A DNA stretch of 60,542 nucleotides from Brevundimonas sp. UBA7664 (lineage in GTDB: Bacteria; Pseudomonadota; Alphaproteobacteria; Caulobacterales; Caulobacteraceae). A program made the position numbers and the translations under genes. Shown here piece by piece: positions 44,653 to 55,049 of the stretch. The notes beneath the pieces were generated by a model, which saw nothing but the letters and a program-made list of their open reading frames with translations, was not told the origin of the DNA and made no database searches. How positions within the stretch are numbered: position 1 is the first letter of the stretch; the number at the start of each line of letters is the position of its first letter. The DNA is taken from assembly GCF_002483305.1 (NCBI RefSeq), contig NZ_DLHQ01000020.1, forward strand, positions 3,718 through 64,259. The letters are read 5' to 3'.

Positions 44653-45030
44653 TCACGCAGCATCACCCTCGGCGTGCAGCGACTTGGCCAGGTCCAGCAA
44701 ACGCCGGCGCGGCTTCTCGTCGAGCTGATAATAGGCCTGGATCAGGTCGAGGGTTTCCTTGCGGGAAAACATCTCGCCGCCCTGGTTGGCCGCCTCCTTG
44801 CGCTCGATGGCCTCTTCCAGACCGTCGTAGAAATAGCTGACCGGCGATTCCAGCGCCTCGGACAGTTGCCACAGGCGCGCGGCCGAGATGCGGTTGGCGC
44901 CGCATTCGTATTTCTGGATCTGCTGGAAGCGAATGCCGACCTGGGTGGCCAGCTGCTGTTGGGTCAAACCCAGAAGACGCCGGCGGCGGCGCAGACGGCG
45001 GCCCAGGTGGAGGTCGATATCGGTGGCCAT
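44653..45030 (-). CDS. XRE-family transcriptional regulator
   Basis: 125 residues from ATG 45030. N-terminal helix-turn-helix (about 8-62): LGRRLRRRRRLLGLTQQQLATQVGIRFQQIQKYECGANRISAARLWQLSEAL. The C-terminal part (about 75-125) is helical and charged, with ETLDLIQAYYQLDEKPRRRLLDLAKSL, as in a widespread alphaproteobacterial group. It is 194 bases divergent from GlsB. Targets are unknown. Confidence 0.88.
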   Translation of the reverse strand: MATDIDLHLGRRLRRRRRLLGLTQQQLATQVGIRFQQIQKYECGANRISAARLWQLSEALESPVSYFYDGLEEAIERKEAANQGGEMFSRKETLDLIQAYYQLDEKPRRRLLDLAKSLHAEGDAA

Positions 45031-45223
45031 GGCCCCATTTCCCCTTGTTGGCGGGCTGTCCCGAAGCGGGACGGCTCGCCCTTCAAGCGGCAAGCACCAT
45101 GCCGCGCTCGCGTGACGGGGGAGAGTCGGTGAGCAGTGTTTTGCCGGACCCGGCGCAACCGTTGCCGCAGAAACGCATTACCGCCACAGAGCGATCGCGC
45201 TTTGGAATCTCTGGAGGAACACT

Positions 45224-45478
45224 ATGGGCTTGGGAATCATCGGCTGGATCGTCATCGGCATTGTCGCCGGCTGGCTGGCTGAAAAAGTCATGGGCCGCAG
45301 CCACGGCCTGGTGACGAACCTGATCGTCGGCGTCATCGGCGCCCTGCTGGGCGGCTTCATCGCCAGTAATCTGCTTGGGATCGCCGTCGGCGGCTTCAAC
45401 CTCGTCACGCTGCTGGTCGCCTTCCTCGGCGCCTGCCTGCTGCTGTTCCTGGTGGGACTGGTCAAGCGTCGCGGTTAA
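45224..45478 (+). CDS. GlsB/YeaQ/YmgE family membrane protein
   Basis: 84 residues, three hydrophobic segments. MGLGIIGWIVIGIVAGWLAEKVMG followed by GLVTNLIVGVIGALLGGFI is the Gly-rich transglycosylase-associated / stress-response family signature. Inner membrane, often stress-induced; exact role unknown. Monocistronic, with its own terminator. Confidence 0.9.
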   Translation: MGLGIIGWIVIGIVAGWLAEKVMGRSHGLVTNLIVGVIGALLGGFIASNLLGIAVGGFNLVTLLVAFLGACLLLFLVGLVKRRG

Positions 45479-45501
45479 ACGCGTCGCAGCCTGAAACGAC
45501 G

Positions 45502-45529
45502 AAGGGCGGCTCCGCGAGGAGCCGCCCTT
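45502..45529 (+). terminator. Terminator of the GlsB gene
   Basis: AAGGGCGGCTCC (45502-45513) pairs with GGAGCCGCCCTT (45518-45529), loop GCGA, followed by TTTCTT. Perfect 12-bp stem. Confidence 0.95.
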
Positions 45530-45551
45530 TTTCTTGTCCGGTCGATCGGGA

Positions 45552-46157
45552 TCAGGCGTCCGGTTCGTCCGGCGTGGCCTGTTCGCCCTCGCCCGGAACC
45601 GGGTTGGCCGGCTCCGCGGACACGGGCGGCGTCGCCGGCGTGGCCGGGGTCGCCGGTTCGGCGGTCGGCGGAGTCGCCGGGGTGGCGGGCGTGGCCGGCG
45701 CCATGGCTGGCTCTTCCGTCATCGTCGGCTCTTCGGTCACAGCCGGCTCTTCCGGCATCGGCGGGGCGGCCGGTTCGGCGACCGGAGCCGCGGACTCATC
45801 GGCGATCGACGGGGCCGAGGCGAACTGGGCGCTGGTCCAGCCGACCGCGACGCCTTCGCCTTCCTGGCGCACGCCGGCGGCCACGGGCACGCCACGCAGC
45901 TGGCCGTCAGCGCCGCGAACGGTCAGCTCCTGGCCGGCCTCGGTGTTGCGGGCGCCTTCCAGCTGGCCCAGCACCGTGCCGTCCGAACCCTTGACGTCGG
46001 AACCGGGTTGGAGGGTCAGGCTCTGGGGCTCGGCCGCGGGCGGGGCCGCTTCAGCCGGGGCGGGCGGGGTTTGCGGGGCCGTGCCGTCCTGGGCGAACGC
46101 GGGAGCGGTCATGAGGAACAGGCCGGCGACGCCAGTGAGGAGCGCGGTCTTTCGCAT
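45552..46157 (-). CDS. Exported Pro/Ala/Thr/Glu-rich protein
   Basis: 201 residues. A Sec signal peptide ends at APAFAQ. A small folded centre (about 45-115: LTLQPGSDVKGSDGTVLGQLEGARN, then LTVRGADGQLRGVPVA) looks PRC-barrel-like. It is followed by a long disordered tail of PATPATPATP, EEPxMTEE and similar repeats. Likely periplasmic or cell-wall spacer; function is unknown. It is convergent with GlsB. Confidence 0.72.
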   Translation of the reverse strand: MRKTALLTGVAGLFLMTAPAFAQDGTAPQTPPAPAEAAPPAAEPQSLTLQPGSDVKGSDGTVLGQLEGARNTEAGQELTVRGADGQLRGVPVAAGVRQEGEGVAVGWTSAQFASAPSIADESAAPVAEPAAPPMPEEPAVTEEPTMTEEPAMAPATPATPATPPTAEPATPATPATPPVSAEPANPVPGEGEQATPDEPDA

Positions 46158-46311
46158 GATGTCTGCCTTGTCAAAGCGAGCGGGGAGGCGCTCGCACCGA
46201 CAAGGAAACACAGGCTGTGACCGTTTGTTTCGTCCGCCCCCAAATGACCCCGAGTCGGCCCGGATTGGCCGATTCAGGCGCGCTGGGCGCCGTGATTGGG
46301 CCCGTTCGGCC

Positions 46312-48141
<1,830 letters not shown>

Positions 48142-48239
48142 TTGACTATCAGACGTGCAAGGCGGCCGAGCGAGAGCGGGCCGCTGGATTTTGGCGACGG
48201 TGCGGGGAGCGCGCGCCTCTTACAGGGGCGCACGCGGAA

Positions 48240-48270
48240 ACGCCAGTGCGTGACGAACACGCACTGGCGT
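48240..48270 (-). terminator. Perfect 13-bp hairpin between OPT gene and typA
   Basis: ACGCCAGTGCGTG (48240-48252) and CACGCACTGGCGT (48258-48270), 5-base loop. It lies downstream of the OPT gene and upstream of typA, both minus strand. The U tract is short, so it may be a terminator or a leader hairpin for typA. Confidence 0.65.
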
Positions 48271-48313
48271 AACGGCGGTCCTATGCCTCAGGAAAAGGGC
48301 GACGCGAAGGCGA

Positions 48314-50371
48314 TCAGACTTTCGCCGACCGGTTCCGCACCCAGCCGTAGAGCATCAGCGTCAGCACCACGAAGGCTGCAATCCCCGCCAGCATGGCCGG
48401 CCAGGTCGAGCCCTCGGGCAGCATGGCGAAGGGCGCGTCATTGCCGGTCGAGACGATGACCCCCGCCGTCATGACGAGGAACAGGCTCTCGCCGACGATC
48501 AGGCCCGAGGCCAGAAGCACGCCCATGCGGCGGCCGACGTCGGCGAACCGGGTGTTTTTGATCGCCTTGTCATAGAACCAGCCGCAGATCGCTCCGATCA
48601 CCAACATCGTGGTCACCGCGGCAGGCAGGTAGAAACCGATGCCCACAGCCAGCGGGGGCAGTTTCATCTTCCCTTTCGTGGCGCCGCTCAGCACGGCGTC
48701 CAGAACGATGATGACCACGCCGATCACTGCGCCGAGGCCGATCAGGTCCCAGCGCAGGTCCCCGCCGATCACGCCGCGCGCCAGCGCCGAGATCAGGGTC
48801 GCCTGGGGCGCCGCCAACGGTTCGTCGGCGATGCCCACAGGCCCACCCTCGAATCCGAAGGCCTTGTTCAGCAGGTTCAGGATCAGCGGGATGACGATGG
48901 CGCCGGCGATGACGCCGACGATCAGGGCCGTCTGCTGCCGCCACGGCGTGGCCTGGACCAGTTGGCCGGTCTTGAGGTCCTGCAGGTTGTCGTTGGCGAT
49001 GACGGCCACCGCGAAGACGATGGCGGTCACGATCAGGGCGAAGGCCACCACCGACGGATCGGCGGGCAGGCCGGCCAGGGCCAGCACGCCCAGCATCAGC
49101 ACCGAGGCGATGACGACGGCGAGGATGCCGACGCCCGACACCGGGCTGTTCGACGAGCCGATCAGCCCGGCCATATAGCCGCAGATGGCGGCCACGGCGA
49201 AGCCGATGAAGACGACATAGATCAGGCCGCCGCCGACCAGCAGGGCCGTCGAGCCGGCCAGGGTCGGATTGCTGTTGGCGAACCAGGCCAGGATGAAGCC
49301 GATGCCGATCAGGCAGGCGACCGACAGGCCGGCGACGATATTGATCGGAATGTCCTGCTCGGTGCGGTCCAGAACCTCGCCGCCCTGACGGCGACGGTTG
49401 GCGGCGAGGGCCGAGGTCAGGCCGCCGATCAGCGGGCCGGCCAGCTTGATCAGGGTCCAGATGGCGGCCACGCCGATGACGCCGGCGCCCATGAAGCGGA
49501 CCTCACGGCTCCAGACCGTACCGGCCAGTTCCTCGGCGCCTGCGCCGGGCTCCAGCGTCGTGGCGATCGAGGGGATGCCGTTGGCGGTCAGCCAGGCGAT
49601 GGTGTCGGGACTGGTCAGAATCGGCACGGCGATGCCCCAGGCCAGGATCAGGCCGAACAGTTGGGCCAGTCCGACGGCAAGGCCGATCAGGTGGCCCGCG
49701 CCCAGAAGCGCGAACTGCATGCCGAAACCCATGCCCGTCGCCCCGCCGCCCAGCGCGGCCGGCAGCTTGATGAATTTCGCCGCCTCGCCCGCGAACACCC
49801 GGCCGGCGACCAGCAGGGCGTACCCCGCCGAAACCACCGCGCCGGTGATCACCACCCACAGGCCCGAGGCGTTCTCGCGCACCGCGCTCTCGGTCTGTTC
49901 AGCCCCGCGCGAGCCGACGGTCAGAACCTCGGCCGCGGCGACTCCTTCGGGGTAGGGCAGGTTGGCCTCGACCACGAGGGCGCGGCGCAGCGGAATGGAG
50001 AAGGTCACGCCGAGGATGCCGCCGAAGACGCAGATCAGCACCGACTCCCAGAACGGGAACTCCAGCCACCAGCCGACCATGACCAGGCCGGGCAGCACGA
50101 AGATGATCGAGCTCATCGCCCCGCCCACAGACGCCACGGTCTGGACGGTCATATTCTCCCAGATGGTCGAATCCTTGAACATCCGCAGGATGGCCATCGA
50201 AATGACCGCCGCCGGAATGGCCGAGGCGAAGGTCAGCCCGACCTTGAGGCCCAGGTAGGTGTTCGCCGCGGTGAACACCACGGCCAGCAGACACCCCAGC
50301 ACCAGGGCGCGCAACGTCAGTTCGATACGCTTGGCGCCGCTCACGGGCGCACTCGCGGGCATGTCGGTCAT
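48314..50371 (-). CDS. OPT-family oligopeptide transporter
   Basis: 685 residues, about 15-16 hydrophobic segments. N-terminal ELTLRALVLGCLLAVVFTAANTYLGLKVGLTFASAIPAAVISM is the bacterial OPT signature; SNSPVSGVGI and NDNLQDLKTGQLVQATPWRQQ are the conserved middle blocks. It imports peptides or metal-chelate compounds by proton symport; the substrate is not predictable. Monocistronic. Confidence 0.92.
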   Translation of the reverse strand: MTDMPASAPVSGAKRIELTLRALVLGCLLAVVFTAANTYLGLKVGLTFASAIPAAVISMAILRMFKDSTIWENMTVQTVASVGGAMSSIIFVLPGLVMVGWWLEFPFWESVLICVFGGILGVTFSIPLRRALVVEANLPYPEGVAAAEVLTVGSRGAEQTESAVRENASGLWVVITGAVVSAGYALLVAGRVFAGEAAKFIKLPAALGGGATGMGFGMQFALLGAGHLIGLAVGLAQLFGLILAWGIAVPILTSPDTIAWLTANGIPSIATTLEPGAGAEELAGTVWSREVRFMGAGVIGVAAIWTLIKLAGPLIGGLTSALAANRRRQGGEVLDRTEQDIPINIVAGLSVACLIGIGFILAWFANSNPTLAGSTALLVGGGLIYVVFIGFAVAAICGYMAGLIGSSNSPVSGVGILAVVIASVLMLGVLALAGLPADPSVVAFALIVTAIVFAVAVIANDNLQDLKTGQLVQATPWRQQTALIVGVIAGAIVIPLILNLLNKAFGFEGGPVGIADEPLAAPQATLISALARGVIGGDLRWDLIGLGAVIGVVIIVLDAVLSGATKGKMKLPPLAVGIGFYLPAAVTTMLVIGAICGWFYDKAIKNTRFADVGRRMGVLLASGLIVGESLFLVMTAGVIVSTGNDAPFAMLPEGSTWPAMLAGIAAFVVLTLMLYGWVRNRSAKV

Positions 50372-50410
50372 TGGGGTCCCTCTCCCTTGGTGACCGGAGG
50401 TAAACCGAGA

Positions 50411-50440
50411 AAGTGCTTAGTGGCTAGTGGTTAGTGATTG
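50411..50440. repeat. Heptamer array B, left arm
   Basis: Four 7-base units: AAGTGCT, TAGTGGC, TAGTGGT, TAGTGAT, then TG. The AGTG(G) core is constant and other bases vary. The last AGTGATTG pairs with CAATCACT of the right arm. Confidence 0.88.
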
Positions 50441-50496
50441 CAGCGTCTCTGCCGGCGGAAGGGCGGCGGGGACCGCGCCACGACACCGGCGACGGC

Positions 50497-50535
50497 CAAT
50501 CACTGGCCACTCGCCACTCGCGACTCGCCACTCAG
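50497..50535. repeat. Heptamer array B, right arm
   Basis: CAAT, then CACTGGC, CACTCGC, CACTCGC, GACTCGC, CACTCAG. It pairs with the left arm across a 56-base loop. Unit-to-unit changes fall mainly in the two bases outside the CCACT core. Confidence 0.88.
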
Positions 50536-50597
50536 CGCCCTCCATTGACTCCCGCTCCCCTCCGTCGGAGCCTCGCCGCAAACGGGGAGCCCACACG

Positions 50598-51056
50598 ATG
50601 AAACGGACAATGACGGCGGCGGTGATCGGCCTGATGTGTCTCGGCGGCGCCGCCGGCGCCCAGGACGCGCGTTCGCCGCTGGCGGATACGGTCGAGGCCC
50701 GGCAGGCGGCGATGATGCTGTCGGGCGTGGCCATGGGCTCGATCAAGTCGGCGATCGACGCCGGCCAGCCGATCGCCAGCCAGCGCTTCCCGACCCGCGC
50801 CCTGTCGAAATGGGCCCACGCCGTCCCCGGCATGTTCCCCGCCGGCAGCGGCGCCGAGGCCGGCGTACGCACCAACGCCAAACCCGAAATCTGGAGCGAC
50901 CGCGCCGGCTTCGACGCGAAGGCCGCCGACTATGCCGCCGCCGCCGACCGCCTCGCCGAACTGGCCGCCGGCGAGGACGCCGCCGCCTTCGCCGCCCAAT
51001 GGGCCGTCGTGCGCGCCAGCTGCCAGTCGTGCCACGACGGGTACAAGGCGGGCTGA
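50598..51056 (+). CDS. Cytochrome c'-like c-type cytochrome
   Basis: 152 residues. Signal peptide to about residue 22 (GAAGAQ). Helical protein with a single C-terminal heme site CQSCHDGYKAG, the class II (c') arrangement. RFPTRALSKWAHAVPGMFPAGSG and KPEIWSDRAGFDAKAADY are c'-type blocks. Periplasmic; c' proteins bind NO or act in electron transfer. It lies between heptamer elements B and C. Confidence 0.9.
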   Translation: MKRTMTAAVIGLMCLGGAAGAQDARSPLADTVEARQAAMMLSGVAMGSIKSAIDAGQPIASQRFPTRALSKWAHAVPGMFPAGSGAEAGVRTNAKPEIWSDRAGFDAKAADYAAAADRLAELAAGEDAAAFAAQWAVVRASCQSCHDGYKAG

Positions 51057-51061
51057 GGGAT

Positions 51062-51079
51062 CAGGCAGTAGGCAGTAGG
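51062..51079. repeat. Heptamer array C, left arm
   Basis: CAGG, CAGTAGG, CAGTAGG: about two and a half copies of a 7-base unit, 6 bases after the cytochrome stop. Inverted partner of 51144-51175. Confidence 0.9.
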
Positions 51080-51143
51080 GAAGGGCGCAGGCGCGCCGCC
51101 GGCTCCCATCAGCTTCCCTCCAGCCGGATTTTGCTCCATCGCT

Positions 51144-51175
<32 letters not shown>

Positions 51176-51182
51176 GTCCCCC

Positions 51183-52046
51183 ATGCCCGAACTCCCCGAG
51201 GTCGAAACCGTCCGCCGCGGCCTTGAGCCCGTCCTGACCGGGGCGCGGCTGACGCGGGTGCGCCAGAACCGGCCCGACCTGCGCTTCCCCTTTCCCGACC
51301 GCTTCGTCGAGCGGCTCGAGGGCGCGACCGTCGAACGCCTCGACCGCCGCGCCAAATACCTGCTGTTCCCGCTCTCAACCGGCGAGACATGGGTCAGCCA
51401 TCTGGGCATGACCGGCCGCTTCACCCTCGACGGCGAACAACTGGGCGAGTTCGAGGAGGCCGCGCCGATCGCCGGCAAGCATGAGCATATGAGTCTCTGC
51501 GCCGTGCGCGACGCCGTCACGACCCGCGTCGGTTTCGCCGACGCCCGCCGCTTCGGCTTCATGGGCCTGATCCCGACCGATCAGGTCGCGGCCCATCCGT
51601 GGTTCGCCGCCCTCGGTCCCGAACCGCTCGGCAACGGCTTCTCCGGCGCCCATCTGGCCGAGGCCTTTGCGGGCAAGTCACAGAACATCAAGGTGTCGCT
51701 GCTGGACCAGCGCATCGTCGCCGGCCTCGGCAACATCTATGTCTGCGAGGCCCTCTACCGCGCCCGCATCTCGCCGCTGGTCGCCGCCGGCAAGGTCTCG
51801 AAACCGCGCCTCGAAACCCTCGCCGCCGTCGTCCGCGACGTGCTCAACGAGGCCATCGTCGCCGGCGGCTCGACCCTGAAGGACTTCGCCAACGCAGACG
51901 GCGGTCAGGGCTATTTCCAGCACCGCTTCGACGTCTACGGGCGCGAGGGGAAACCGTGTCTGGCCGACGGCTGTTCCGGCGTGATCAAACGCACCGTCCA
52001 GGCCGGCCGCTCGACCTTCTGGTGCCCGGTCTGCCAGAAGCGGTGA
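51183..52046 (+). CDS. mutM: Formamidopyrimidine-DNA glycosylase
   Basis: 287 residues. PELPEVETVRRGL holds the catalytic Pro2 and Glu3; KLGMTGRF-like block is HLGMTGRFTL; the C-terminal zinc finger is C-x4-C-x16-C-x2-C (CLADGC ... FWCPVCQK). It removes 8-oxoguanine from DNA. Heptamer array C lies directly ahead of the start and no good AGGAGG-type site is seen, so initiation may be unusual. Confidence 0.96.
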   Translation: MPELPEVETVRRGLEPVLTGARLTRVRQNRPDLRFPFPDRFVERLEGATVERLDRRAKYLLFPLSTGETWVSHLGMTGRFTLDGEQLGEFEEAAPIAGKHEHMSLCAVRDAVTTRVGFADARRFGFMGLIPTDQVAAHPWFAALGPEPLGNGFSGAHLAEAFAGKSQNIKVSLLDQRIVAGLGNIYVCEALYRARISPLVAAGKVSKPRLETLAAVVRDVLNEAIVAGGSTLKDFANADGGQGYFQHRFDVYGREGKPCLADGCSGVIKRTVQAGRSTFWCPVCQKR

Positions 52047-52050
52047 CGCC

Positions 52051-52605
52051 ATGACCGACCATCGCATCATCCTCTTCCGCGGCATGAACACCGGCGGTGT
52101 CCGGGCGCCGGTCGCCGGGCAGCGGGCCATGGCGGAGGCCATGGGGCTGAAGAACCCCCGCACCCTCCTGGCCAGCGGCAACCTGGTGGTCGAAAGCGGC
52201 AAGGCCCCCGACGCGCTCGAACACGACATCGAGGCCGCCATGGAAAAGACCTTCGGCCTCAAGGTCGCCGCCATGGTCCGCACGCCGGACCAGTGGGCGA
52301 GGCTGGTCGCCGCCAACCCCTTTGCCGACGAGGCCGCCGCCCACCCCTCCCGGATGGTGGCCATGGTCATGAAGGACGGGATCAGGGCCGGCGCGCTCGA
52401 GGCCTGCCGCGACCTGGCTGCCGGCGGCGAGCGGGTCGAGGCCATCGACGGCGTCCTGTATTTCTGGTTCCCCGACGGACAGGGCGAAAGCGGCATCTTC
52501 AAGAAGGCCACGCCGCGCATGCTGGGCATGGGCACCGGCCGCAACTGGAACACCGTCCTCAAGCTGGCGGACATGGTGATGTCGGATAAATCGGACGCAC
52601 TGTAA
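52051..52605 (+). CDS. DUF1697 protein
   Basis: 184 residues. IILFRGMNTGGVRAPVAGQRAMAEAMGLKNPRTLLASGNLVVESG is the DUF1697 start (LLRGINVGG in most members); LVAANPFADEAAAHPSRM and TPRMLGMGTGRNWNTVLKLADM complete it. The family has an unknown function. It starts 4 bases after mutM, so it is probably co-transcribed. Confidence 0.88.
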   Translation: MTDHRIILFRGMNTGGVRAPVAGQRAMAEAMGLKNPRTLLASGNLVVESGKAPDALEHDIEAAMEKTFGLKVAAMVRTPDQWARLVAANPFADEAAAHPSRMVAMVMKDGIRAGALEACRDLAAGGERVEAIDGVLYFWFPDGQGESGIFKKATPRMLGMGTGRNWNTVLKLADMVMSDKSDAL

Positions 52606-52614
52606 AAAATACTG

Positions 52615-52625
52615 GACACCGTGTC
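52615..52625. promoter_or_regulatory. Palindrome GACACCGTGTC upstream of the membrane protein/XRE pair
   Basis: A perfect 5-1-5 palindrome 42 bases before the ATG at 52667. An A-rich stretch (TGTAAAAAATACT) lies just before it. It is a candidate operator for the small XRE repressor at 53152; the promoter boxes cannot be fixed. Confidence 0.45.
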
Positions 52626-52666
52626 TAACCGGTGCGACATCGTCTTCGCATCCCACGGAGCGCCCC

Positions 52667-53155
52667 ATGTCCTTTCGCGAAAAACACCTCTGGATCAGCA
52701 TCGTCGTCACCCTCGGCGTCTGGGGCTTCTACTTCTGGCGGCTGATAGGGGGGATCGCGGACGGCGCCCTCGGTCGGGCGGGCCTGGGCGAGGCCATGGG
52801 CGGCCTGTTCGTCGGCTGCCTGATCATCAGCGTGATCGTCGAGCTCGTCCTGACCGCGATCGCCACCTGGACCACCCGCAAGGCCGAGCGCGAGGCGAAG
52901 GACGAGCGCGAGACCCTGGCCGCGCTCAAGGCCAGCCATGTCGCCCTGATGGCGCTGATCGCCGGGGTGATCTCGCTCTCCGGCGCGGCCTGGTTCGTCA
53001 GCTGGCTCCAGCCCGCCTTCGGCGTCGAACGCGGCCTCGACATCACCCAGGGCAACGCCTGGGTCCTGCTCGCCAACATCCTGCTGGCCAGCGTCATCGC
53101 CGCCGAGATGATCCGCGCCGGCCTGACCCTCGCCTTCCTGGGGCGGCTGCGTTGA
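52667..53155 (+). CDS. Four-helix membrane protein paired with an XRE repressor
   Basis: 162 residues with about four hydrophobic segments and a charged cytoplasmic loop (TTRKAEREAKDERETLAALK). I do not recognise a named family, but small membrane proteins of this type are often paired with YozG-like XRE regulators. Its stop overlaps the TTG start of that gene (TTGA, 53152-53155). Confidence 0.78.
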   Translation: MSFREKHLWISIVVTLGVWGFYFWRLIGGIADGALGRAGLGEAMGGLFVGCLIISVIVELVLTAIATWTTRKAEREAKDERETLAALKASHVALMALIAGVISLSGAAWFVSWLQPAFGVERGLDITQGNAWVLLANILLASVIAAEMIRAGLTLAFLGRLR

Positions 53156-53370
53156 GCAAGGACCCGCCGCCCATCTCCAACCGCATCCGCGAGCTGCGCT
53201 TCCACGCCGGCGAGATGACCCAGGCCGACCTTGCCGCCCGCATCGGCATGACCCGCCAGACCATCGTCGCCATCGAACATAACAAATACTCGCCCAGCCT
53301 CGAGGCCGCCTTCCGCATCGCCGAAGTGTTCGGTGTCGGGATCACCGAGGTGTTCCAGTGGAAGCGGTGA
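53152..53370 (+). CDS. Small XRE-family regulator (YozG-like)
   Basis: 72 residues from TTG 53152. Almost entirely one helix-turn-helix: NRIRELRFHAGEMTQADLAARIGMTRQTIVAIEHNKYSPSLEAAFRIAEVFGVGITEVF, the minimal XRE type. Coupled to the membrane protein before it, it probably represses that operon. TTG is the only start near the conserved N-terminus. Confidence 0.88.
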   Translation: MSKDPPPISNRIRELRFHAGEMTQADLAARIGMTRQTIVAIEHNKYSPSLEAAFRIAEVFGVGITEVFQWKR

Positions 53371-53407
53371 CGCGCTAGACCACCCGCGAACACCCGGAGC
53401 GCACCCC

Positions 53408-54196
53408 ATGGCCGACACCTATTCCACCCTCCTGATCGAACGCCACGCCGACGGCTATGCGCTGGTGACCCTGAACCGGCCCGAGGCGCTGAACGCCCTC
53501 AACTCGGCCCTGTTCAAGGACCTGTCGGACTTCCTCGACGCGGTGGAACACGACGACAGCGTCCGCTGCATCATCCTGACCGGCTCGGGCGACAAGGCCT
53601 TCGCCGCCGGCGCCGACATCAAGGAGATGTCGGACCAGACCTACGCCCAGATGTACACGGGCAATTTCTTCGCCCTCGGCCACGACCGCATCACCCGTTT
53701 CCGCAAGCCGGTCATCGCCGCGGTCAACGGCTTCGCCCTCGGCGGCGGCTGCGAACTGGCCATGCTGTGCGACTTCATCGTCGCCTCGGAGAAGGCCAAA
53801 TTCGGCCAGCCCGAAATCAACCTCGGCGTCGCCCCCGGCATCGGCGGCTCGCAGCGTCTGACCCGTCTGGTCGGCAAATCGAAGGCGATGGACATGGTCC
53901 TGACCGCCCGCATGATGGACGCCGCCGAGGCCGAACGCGCCGGCCTCGCCGCCCGCGTCGTCCCGCACGAGACCCTGCTGGACGAGGTCCGCAAGATCGC
54001 CGCGAAAATCGCCTCGCAGAGCCCGCTCGCCGTCATGGCCAACAAGGAAATGGTCAACGCCGCGCTCGAGACCACCCTGACCCAGGGCGTCCAGTTCGAA
54101 CGCCGCCTGTTCCACAGCCTGTTCGCCTTCGAGGACCAGAAGGAAGGCATGGCGGCGTTTGTCGAGAAGCGGAAGCCGGTGTTCACGGGGAAATAG
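53408..54196 (+). CDS. Enoyl-CoA hydratase (crotonase family)
   Basis: 262 residues. Oxyanion-hole blocks KAFAAGADIKEM and GFALGGGCELAMLCDFIVA, catalytic glutamates in GCELAM and FGQPEINLGVAPGIGG. Short-chain enoyl-CoA hydration in beta-oxidation, possibly also crotonyl-CoA from gcdH. The frame is open to 53333, but ATG 53408 gives the family start. In Caulobacterales this gene is commonly found upstream of rpsT and dnaA, as here. Confidence 0.94.
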   Translation: MADTYSTLLIERHADGYALVTLNRPEALNALNSALFKDLSDFLDAVEHDDSVRCIILTGSGDKAFAAGADIKEMSDQTYAQMYTGNFFALGHDRITRFRKPVIAAVNGFALGGGCELAMLCDFIVASEKAKFGQPEINLGVAPGIGGSQRLTRLVGKSKAMDMVLTARMMDAAEAERAGLAARVVPHETLLDEVRKIAAKIASQSPLAVMANKEMVNAALETTLTQGVQFERRLFHSLFAFEDQKEGMAAFVEKRKPVFTGK

Positions 54197-54199
54197 TCC

Positions 54200-54955
54200 A
54201 TGTTTCGCAAGATTCTGGCCGCCGTCGGACTGATGGCGGCCTGCACTCCGGCGGCCCAGGCGCAGATCACGCCGCGCCCCGAGGTCCTGACCGGCGCCTT
54301 CACGCCCGGCTTCGTCGGCGAGGCCGATGAGAAGCGCTATCCGCTCCGCACCATCCGGATCGGGGAGGTGCAGATCTCCAGCGGCCGGGTGATCCTGGTC
54401 GATCCCTTCCTGATGTCGACGCGCGACCGGCCCTTGGCGATCTCGGTGCCGCCGGGCCGGTATCCGGTCGATCTGGCGGTGGCCGACGCGGGCGACAGCG
54501 GCCAGCGGGTCGCCCTGGCCCGGCTGTTGATCTCGGAAGCGCCGCCCGTCCGCTGGGCGCTGGCGGTGACGGACGAACAGGATCCCGCCACCCTGACCGG
54601 CGACGACATCTTCGGCTATGGCGTGGATGCCGGAACCGGCGCCTTCGTCGACGCCGCCGTCCCGGCCTGGCTGGCGGACCGCTATCCGCCGTCAGACGTG
54701 GACGGCTATATGGCTGTGGTCGACGACTGGCAGGTCCGGGGCGAGGCGGCGGCCCCGGCACTCGGCATCCCCTATGGCTTCGCCCTGGTCGAGCCCCTCG
54801 GACCCGGCGGCGCCGCCATGTTCGCGTCCGGATGGGGCGACGGCTACTATGCGTCATGGGTGGGCTACGATGCTGACGATCGCCCCGTGGTCATCGTCAC
54901 GGACTTCGCCGTCATCACCGCGGTGAACTTTCCGTCCGCGTCGGACTCGCGTTGA
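54200..54955 (+). CDS. DUF4241 protein, exported
   Basis: 251 residues. Signal peptide with a Cys (MAACTPAAQAQ), perhaps a lipoprotein. The body, with ISSGRVILVDPFLM, VPPGRYPVDLAVAD and the C-terminal FASGWGDGYYASWVGYDADDRPVVIVTDFAVI, is DUF4241, whose members are found in polymorphic-toxin immunity contexts; here no toxin is adjacent. It starts 3 bases after enoyl-CoA hydratase. Confidence 0.82.
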   Translation: MFRKILAAVGLMAACTPAAQAQITPRPEVLTGAFTPGFVGEADEKRYPLRTIRIGEVQISSGRVILVDPFLMSTRDRPLAISVPPGRYPVDLAVADAGDSGQRVALARLLISEAPPVRWALAVTDEQDPATLTGDDIFGYGVDAGTGAFVDAAVPAWLADRYPPSDVDGYMAVVDDWQVRGEAAAPALGIPYGFALVEPLGPGGAAMFASGWGDGYYASWVGYDADDRPVVIVTDFAVITAVNFPSASDSR

Positions 54956-55049
54956 CCCCCCAACCCCTTTCCGCTATAGCCGCGCGCTCTTCGAGATTTC
55001 CCCGCCGTGGACCGTGCTCCGCGGCGTTTCCGTTCGTAAGGTTTGACTG

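Noticed and set aside
45570..45720. GC-rich near-repeat as a minisatellite
   Set aside because: It codes the PATPATPATP tail of the exported protein in frame, so it is a protein repeat.
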